Virus record (IMG/VR): IMGVR_UViG_3300025237_000002
Span: 46,536-110,535 of that record
Source: a virus
Length of the DNA stretch: 64,000 nt
Direction: 5' to 3' (one strand)
The notes under the pieces were generated by a model. That model searched no databases. It saw only the letters and a program-made list of their open reading frames with translations, and was not told the origin of the DNA. A program made the translations under genes and the position numbers. This document shows positions 60,469-64,000 of this stretch, piece after piece (position 1 is the first letter of the stretch; the number at the start of each line of letters is the position of its first letter).

Positions 60469-60549
60469 TTAAATAAAAACCATACATAATATAACGAGTA
60501 GGTTTATTGCAATTAACACGTCACAAACTTTTAATGCATTTATTTTCAT
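60469..60549 (-). CDS. Possible 26-residue membrane peptide
   Basis: ATG at 60549, TAA at 60469-60471: MKINALKVCDVLIAINLLVI plus six hydrophobic residues. A single membrane helix; leader TAAAACATTATATC-type upstream. Small size limits confidence. Confidence 0.4.
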   Translation of the reverse strand: MKINALKVCDVLIAINLLVILCMVFI

Positions 60550-60574
60550 GATATAATGTTTTAAATTAGATAAT

Positions 60575-60916
60575 TTAACCTTCTGTTACTCCACTACCAC
60601 CCATTCCTTCATTCCAATCATCATCGTGCCAAACCCCAAAAATTTCCCACGCTTGTGGTCGTTGACCTTGTGACTCTCGTTGAGGTCTACTTGCTAAAAA
60701 TGCACTTGATGCGGGTGAAATGCGTGTGGTATTGTTTCTCTTTTCAGGTGTTACTGTATTCCAATACTTATCTTTACAAACCGTTTTACCTTTGGTCTTA
60801 CAAAAAGCTTGTTGATAGTTTGTCTTGGTGAAATCAGCGTTACAAGATGGGCATACACATAGGTCACCTACTTTTGCTGATTTGGCTGATTGATATTTTG
60901 CTGTGATTCGTTTCAT
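60575..60916 (-). CDS. Zinc-finger protein, 113 aa
   Basis: Start at ATG 60916 (MKRITAKYQSAK). CVCPSCNADFTKTNYQQAFC and CKDKYWN supply a four-cysteine zinc site; this CPxCxxxFxKxxxxQxFC pattern is found in small mobile-element proteins. The C-terminus is Gly/Trp-rich. Possibly DNA binding. Confidence 0.7.
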   Translation of the reverse strand: MKRITAKYQSAKSAKVGDLCVCPSCNADFTKTNYQQAFCKTKGKTVCKDKYWNTVTPEKRNNTTRISPASSAFLASRPQRESQGQRPQAWEIFGVWHDDDWNEGMGGSGVTEG

Positions 60917-60922
60917 CTTAAA

Positions 60923-60954
60923 CAAAGATACAATTAATTAATGTAACCACCAAA
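60923..60954 (-). promoter_or_regulatory. Promoter adjacent to a terminator
   Basis: Minus strand TTTG (60951-60954), 20 bases, TATCTTTG (60923-60930), directly after the hairpin at 60960. Confidence 0.87.
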
Positions 60955-60983
60955 TAAAAAGAGATTATCTTTCGATAATCTCT
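60955..60983 (-). terminator. Terminator of the lipoprotein gene
   Basis: AGAGATTATC (60960-60969) pairs with GATAATCTCT (60974-60983); minus strand continues with TTTTTATTT. Confidence 0.88.
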
Positions 60984-61029
60984 TTCTCTTTTAAAACAAG
61001 GGTCTGGCTCTCAATTTAAGTTTTCGAAA

Positions 61030-61290
61030 CTATTCTGTTATTTCAAGTATTCCACCACCGCTTTGAATGATGTAACGTTTGCCTTCAATTTCAATGACTG
61101 CTACTCTACCCACCGCATTTACTAGAACCTTCGCAATTACTTTAATATAAGGTTTGTTGTTCACCTCATCATCAGTTGAGATAATGGATTGAACAACCGT
61201 TTTCGTTATACGGTCTTCGTCTAGTCGTCCACTTCGAGATGTGCAAGCTGTTAGTAATATTAATACAAGTAATAATGTAAATCTTTTCAT
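61030..61290 (-). CDS. Predicted lipoprotein, 86 aa
   Basis: Signal peptide MKRFTLLLVLILLTAC with lipobox LTAC (Cys16). Mature part TSRSGRLDEDRITK then beta-rich (YIKVIAKVLVNAVGRVAVIEI). Has a long leader with a 20-residue frame (61314-61376). Confidence 0.72.
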   Translation of the reverse strand: MKRFTLLLVLILLTACTSRSGRLDEDRITKTVVQSIISTDDEVNNKPYIKVIAKVLVNAVGRVAVIEIEGKRYIIQSGGGILEITE

Positions 61291-61313
61291 AGTGATTGTT
61301 TGTTTTGTTTAAA

Positions 61314-61376
61314 TTAAAGAATGACTACTAAGATAGTTACCAATACCCTTAGATAAAGTGTATTATCGTTCACCAT
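61314..61376 (-). CDS. Possible 20-residue membrane peptide in a leader
   Basis: ATG at 61376 to TAA at 61314: MVNDNTLYLRVLVTILVVIL. Lies between promoter and lipoprotein, close to the transcript start. Could be a leader peptide or a small membrane toxin-like peptide. Confidence 0.35.
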   Translation of the reverse strand: MVNDNTLYLRVLVTILVVIL

Positions 61377-61386
61377 TCTTATACTA

Positions 61387-61418
61387 CAAAGATACAACTT
61401 TTATTTCATTATACCTAA
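61387..61418 (-). promoter_or_regulatory. Promoter, Bacteroidota type
   Basis: Minus strand TTAG (61415-61418), 20 bases, TATCTTTG (61387-61394). Confidence 0.87.
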
Positions 61419-61419
61419 T

Positions 61420-61674
61420 TTATAATTCAATTTCTTTATAGAATTTCCAATCTTTACAACCATAACCGTGGTTGGTTGTGTGAATATAACCCAAAGATAA
61501 TAACTTTGTTACTATTCTACTTGATTGTGATTGAATGAGGTTATCATATTTACCTCCATCGTTACCACCTAAATATCCATCACATACATAAGCATATTCA
61601 CCAGCTTCTAATGAATCAACACATTGTTGTATAAATTCTTTTACTTTCGCTATGTCTTCTTTAACTTGTCCCAT
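61420..61674 (-). CDS. Hypothetical protein, 84 aa
   Basis: MGQVKEDIAKVKEFIQQCVDSLEAGEYAYVCDGYLGG: helix then a Gly/Tyr/Asp loop. C-terminal HTTNHGYGCKDWKFY. Ten bases behind the gene upstream, hence same unit. Confidence 0.64.
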   Translation of the reverse strand: MGQVKEDIAKVKEFIQQCVDSLEAGEYAYVCDGYLGGNDGGKYDNLIQSQSSRIVTKLLSLGYIHTTNHGYGCKDWKFYKEIEL

Positions 61675-61684
61675 CTTGTTTTAT

Positions 61685-62083
61685 CTAATTTAAGTTAACT
61701 TTATCAAATGCGTAGTCTAATGTTTTAAAACCTAATATTGAATCATTATGTTCAGTACCATCAGCTAAGATAATAAGTGAATAATTATATGTACCAATAT
61801 CAGCATATGTAGCATCATACATCTTGATATAATGTTGTCCATTATTATAATTACTATCCATCATTAGCTTAGCACCAATAGGCTTATCTATTAACTCTGT
61901 TGGACAACCCACCATTCCACGTAACTCACCTTTACCATTATATGCTCCACATAATGCGTTAACAAGTAATTTCGGTTTATTATGTAATACTGCTTGAATA
62001 TTGAGTTTGTCACCTATCTCGAATATACCATCAATTCTTTTCTTTGCTGTTACTTGGATTAGATTACCTCTTAATTCTTTCAT
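61685..62083 (-). CDS. Hypothetical protein, 132 aa
   Basis: Beta-rich protein with LIQVTAKKRIDGIFEIGDKLNIQAVLHNKPKLLV at the start and a KAL/DYAFDKVNLN helix at the end. Unrecognised. Confidence 0.64.
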   Translation of the reverse strand: MKELRGNLIQVTAKKRIDGIFEIGDKLNIQAVLHNKPKLLVNALCGAYNGKGELRGMVGCPTELIDKPIGAKLMMDSNYNNGQHYIKMYDATYADIGTYNYSLIILADGTEHNDSILGFKTLDYAFDKVNLN

Positions 62084-62107
62084 GTGATTGTTTTGTTTTG
62101 CTTAATA

Positions 62108-62139
62108 CAAAGATACAACTTTATTTTGGTTCTACCTAA
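62108..62139 (-). promoter_or_regulatory. Promoter, Bacteroidota type
   Basis: Minus strand TTAG (62136-62139), 20 bases, TATCTTTG (62108-62115). Confidence 0.88.
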
Positions 62140-62146
62140 TTTAAGT

Positions 62147-62380
62147 TTACCAATGTGGTTTTGACCAAGATTGTTCTGTTTTAGATAACCATTGTTCGGT
62201 TGTCTTTGTGAATATAAAGTTACGTGTTTTACCAATAGATTCCAATGCGTAGAAAACTCTATCATCTTCATGGTCAAATCCACAACCTACTTCGATAGCA
62301 CTTCCTATTTTAACAATTCGTCCTTGAATTGGTCTGTGGTCTTCATATGCTTGAAACCAAACTATTTCACCTATTTTCAT
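62147..62380 (-). CDS. Small SH3-like protein, 77 aa
   Basis: MKIGEIVWFQAYEDHRPIQGRIVKIGSAIEVGCGF resembles a small beta-barrel of the KOW/SH3 type (GDxVxxxxxGxIVxI). Overlaps the upstream gene by 4 bases. Confidence 0.65.
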   Translation of the reverse strand: MKIGEIVWFQAYEDHRPIQGRIVKIGSAIEVGCGFDHEDDRVFYALESIGKTRNFIFTKTTEQWLSKTEQSWSKPHW

Positions 62381-62595
62381 CGTTCTAGTGGTGTTTCTCT
62401 CATGTAAATATCGTAAATCTCTTGCGCTGTTAATGTCGATGCCTTTCTATTGGAACTAATATAGTGAGATGTCAATTTACCTTGTGCTATCATTCTAAGT
62501 AAAGGATTTGCGCACATAGTTCTCCACCAAGTATCGGCTTTGTTTACGTTTACGTTATTTATTCTAATTGCGATGTTTGATTGTGTTGGATACAT
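62377..62595 (-). CDS. Hypothetical basic protein, 72 aa
   Basis: Start at ATG 62595 (MYPTQSNIAIRINNVNVNKADTWWRTM). Helical second half with SSNRKASTLTAQEIYDIYMRE. Unrecognised; promoter at 62618. Confidence 0.62.
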   Translation of the reverse strand: MYPTQSNIAIRINNVNVNKADTWWRTMCANPLLRMIAQGKLTSHYISSNRKASTLTAQEIYDIYMRETPLER

Positions 62596-62617
62596 GATTG
62601 TTTTGTTTTGTCTAATA

Positions 62618-62649
62618 CAAAGATACAACTTTTAATTGTAACCACCAAA
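62618..62649 (-). promoter_or_regulatory. Promoter, Bacteroidota type
   Basis: Minus strand TTTG (62646-62649), 20 bases, TATCTTTG (62618-62625); directly abuts the TAG stop of the 62650 gene. Confidence 0.88.
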
Positions 62650-62850
62650 CTATTTGGTGAGCAATTCAATTAAATGCTGTCGCTGTTTGTTAATGTTACC
62701 TAACTCAGCTAGTAATTGAGTCTTCATATTGTGACGTTTACCGTCATCAGTGAAAACCTCATCATTCCCTGAATCGTTACCGTCATAGCTGTTCAGGAAA
62801 CCTAACGTCTCCTGAAATTCTCTTACATTCTTTTCTGTGTAGTGTCCCAT
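62650..62850 (-). CDS. Hypothetical helical protein, 66 aa
   Basis: MGHYTEKNVREFQETLGFLNSYDGND, then a polar loop and a helix ELGNINKQRQHLIELL. Same unit as the two genes upstream. Confidence 0.62.
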   Translation of the reverse strand: MGHYTEKNVREFQETLGFLNSYDGNDSGNDEVFTDDGKRHNMKTQLLAELGNINKQRQHLIELLTK

Positions 62851-62865
62851 CTTGTTTTATCTAAT

Positions 62866-63168
62866 TTAAGATTCCAATGATACTCCCATTGGGTCAGGTG
62901 TTTCAACGGTCTTATTAAACCAACCCGTCTCCACAAACAACCCAGCAAGACCCTTGCCTTTATCAGAATCTCTATTCACTAGAGTTTCAGGTATAAGTTT
63001 AATGGTAGGGTTTGTACCCGTGTAAATTGTCTTTGGTAGGATTGCCGCTTGTATCTCAAAGATAGTAGGTAAGTTAGCCATAATAGTATCTTCTTCAACT
63101 ACCATAATCAAAGCAACTTTACCGTCACCCATTTTCTGACCTAATACTTTTAAATAATGTGTTTTCAT
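62866..63168 (-). CDS. Hypothetical protein, 100 aa
   Basis: MKTHYLKVLGQKMGDGKVALIMVVEEDTIMANLPTIFEI: beta strands around a Gly turn. Ends WFNKTVETPDPMGVSLES. Overlaps the upstream gene by 4 bases. Confidence 0.64.
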   Translation of the reverse strand: MKTHYLKVLGQKMGDGKVALIMVVEEDTIMANLPTIFEIQAAILPKTIYTGTNPTIKLIPETLVNRDSDKGKGLAGLFVETGWFNKTVETPDPMGVSLES

Positions 63169-63326
63169 CTCTTTGAAGGTTTAAGACGTTTGGTTCTATT
63201 TCGTCTGTTATTTGAGCGTGTGTCAGCCTCAGATGGACGCTTGCGCCTCTTTCTGTTTGGATATTCCTCGAAGATTGGCTCTTCATAACAATAAGGAGTG
63301 TTATACTTGTATGATTTCTCTACCAT
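63165..63326 (-). CDS. Small basic protein, 53 aa
   Basis: Start at ATG 63326 (MVEKSYKYNTPYCYEEPIF). The C-terminal 33 residues are Arg/Lys-rich (NRKRRKRPSEADTRSNNRRN), disordered and probably nucleic-acid binding. Confidence 0.62.
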   Translation of the reverse strand: MVEKSYKYNTPYCYEEPIFEEYPNRKRRKRPSEADTRSNNRRNRTKRLKPSKR

Positions 63327-63348
63327 GATTATTTTATTTTGTCTTAAA

Positions 63349-63380
63349 CAAAGATACAACTTTTATTTGGTTCTACCAAA
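63349..63380 (-). promoter_or_regulatory. Promoter encoding the end of the upstream gene
   Basis: Minus strand TTTG (63377-63380), 20 bases, TATCTTTG (63349-63356); overlaps FGRTK-stop of the SprT-like gene. Confidence 0.88.
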
Positions 63381-63950
63381 TGTATATAAAGAAGATTTAA
63401 TTGCAGTATCGTGAATATGTTCAGGATTTGGTCTCCAAGTCATTATAAACCTATGGTTAAACCCCGATGGGTAACATTTACCACAAGATGATTCACCACG
63501 TTTGATGTGAGGTGATAGTTCATTTGTTAGTTCTTGATTACCACAAGTTGAACATTCAGTTATGTATATTGGGTGAACACCTTCTTTAAACACCCCATCT
63601 GTGCTTATCTCTCCCGAACAACCTATTTTATGTGCAACATCAACCCATAAGTCACTATGGTCTGTATGACCTCTAAGCTCTATATCAATGGCGTGTGCTA
63701 TCTCATGTAACATAATGTCAATCCAAGTTGACATTGGTCTGTTAAGATTATTGATTAACCATTCAGATAACATTAAAATCTTATCACCGTTTTTTCGTGT
63801 GCATTGTCCGTTGGCTGAATAAGAATTGTTTAATTCAAATGACCAACCCCAATCCATTAAGTTGATATTGTAACCATCAACCTGATAGGTGTCTGACATC
63901 AATTTGAGCATCTCGGATTTGCAAGCTAGTGGTGTTACTTCAGTATACAT
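63363..63950 (-). CDS. SprT-like zinc metalloprotease domain protein
   Basis: SprT-like proteins are metalloproteases related to the DNA-protein crosslink protease Spartan. Start at ATG 63950 (MYTEVTPLACK). The active site is HEIAH (H82, E83, H86) in MLHEIAHAIDIELRG, with the third histidine H98 in HSDLWVDVA. Two cysteine pairs (C133/C136 and C156/C159) form the zinc ribbon usual after the catalytic domain. 195 residues, complete. Phage copies may remove proteins crosslinked to DNA or process phage proteins. The last residues FGRTK are encoded by the next promoter. Confidence 0.87.
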   Translation of the reverse strand: MYTEVTPLACKSEMLKLMSDTYQVDGYNINLMDWGWSFELNNSYSANGQCTRKNGDKILMLSEWLINNLNRPMSTWIDIMLHEIAHAIDIELRGHTDHSDLWVDVAHKIGCSGEISTDGVFKEGVHPIYITECSTCGNQELTNELSPHIKRGESSCGKCYPSGFNHRFIMTWRPNPEHIHDTAIKSSLYTFGRTK

Positions 63951-63971
63951 GATTGTTTGTTTTGTCTTAAA

Positions 63972-64000
63972 CAAAGATACAACTTTTATTTGGTTCTACC
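63972..64000 (-). promoter_or_regulatory. Promoter, cut by the window edge
   Basis: Minus strand TATCTTTG (63972-63979) with the consensus spacer GAACCAAATAAAAGTTG; the -33 element lies past base 64000. Confidence 0.8.

Noticed and set aside
43006-63359. Frames starting MYLCIEQNK or MYLCI just before several genes
   Set aside because: They are the promoter and leader (TTGTATCTTTGTATTGAACA...) read as protein; the true ATG follows the leader. Their similarity reflects promoter repetition, not a protein motif.

Overview
The window is about 32% GC and almost entirely packed with short, often overlapping genes. It most resembles part of a large tailed-phage genome (less likely a large plasmid) that infects a member of the Bacteroidota, probably a flavobacterium. 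Three things point there: nearly every promoter follows the Bacteroidota pattern (TTTG or TTAG, exactly 20 bases, then TATCTTTG or TATATTTG); Shine-Dalgarno sites are mostly absent and A-rich leaders replace them; and the gene set is phage-like (dNMP kinase, PRPP synthetase, sigma factor, lysozyme-like protein, orphan methylase, ParB-like and SprT-like proteins, dozens of tiny orphans). No capsid, tail, terminase, polymerase, tRNA or CRISPR array is seen here.

Layout. (1) 1-10.3 kb, plus strand: a long metabolic run with an RlmN-like radical SAM enzyme, a zinc-less sirtuin, a truncated GluRS, PRPP synthetase, dNMP kinase, and a CoaB-like/class II aldolase fusion broken by a 28-bp duplication. 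(2) 10.3-37.4 kb, plus: HAD phosphatases, a primary-type sigma factor preceded by three tandem hairpins, a 2OG-oxygenase-like protein, hotdog thioesterase, Rieske protein, PEP-synthase-like protein, lipoproteins and many small membrane proteins. (3) 37.4-39.5 kb: a gene-poor island with repeated ACAC-N4-GTGT sites, three TTACCAC iterons, convergent promoters and non-coding RNAs. (4) 39.5-47.6 kb: one minus gene, then a plus-strand row of small genes each with its own promoter, ending with a GP88-like protein and a secreted lysozyme-like protein. (5) 47.6-64 kb, minus: about 40 small genes in one- to three-gene units, each headed by a nearly identical promoter and leader, with interspersed small RNAs.

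How it may fit together. The encoded sigma factor and the host-like promoters suggest host RNA polymerase is used, perhaps with a replaced sigma subunit. Small units on both arms look like early or accessory host-takeover genes. The metabolic run touches NAD (sirtuin, PRPP synthetase), CoA (CoaB-like, thioesterase), translation (GluRS-like, RlmN-like) and nucleotide supply (dNMP kinase). The least explained material is RNA: a four-member family of small promoter-driven RNAs sharing a core, a 450-nt terminated RNA, a switch-like RNA at 45.1 kb, and terminator hairpins whose 3' arm supplies the -33 element of the next promoter.
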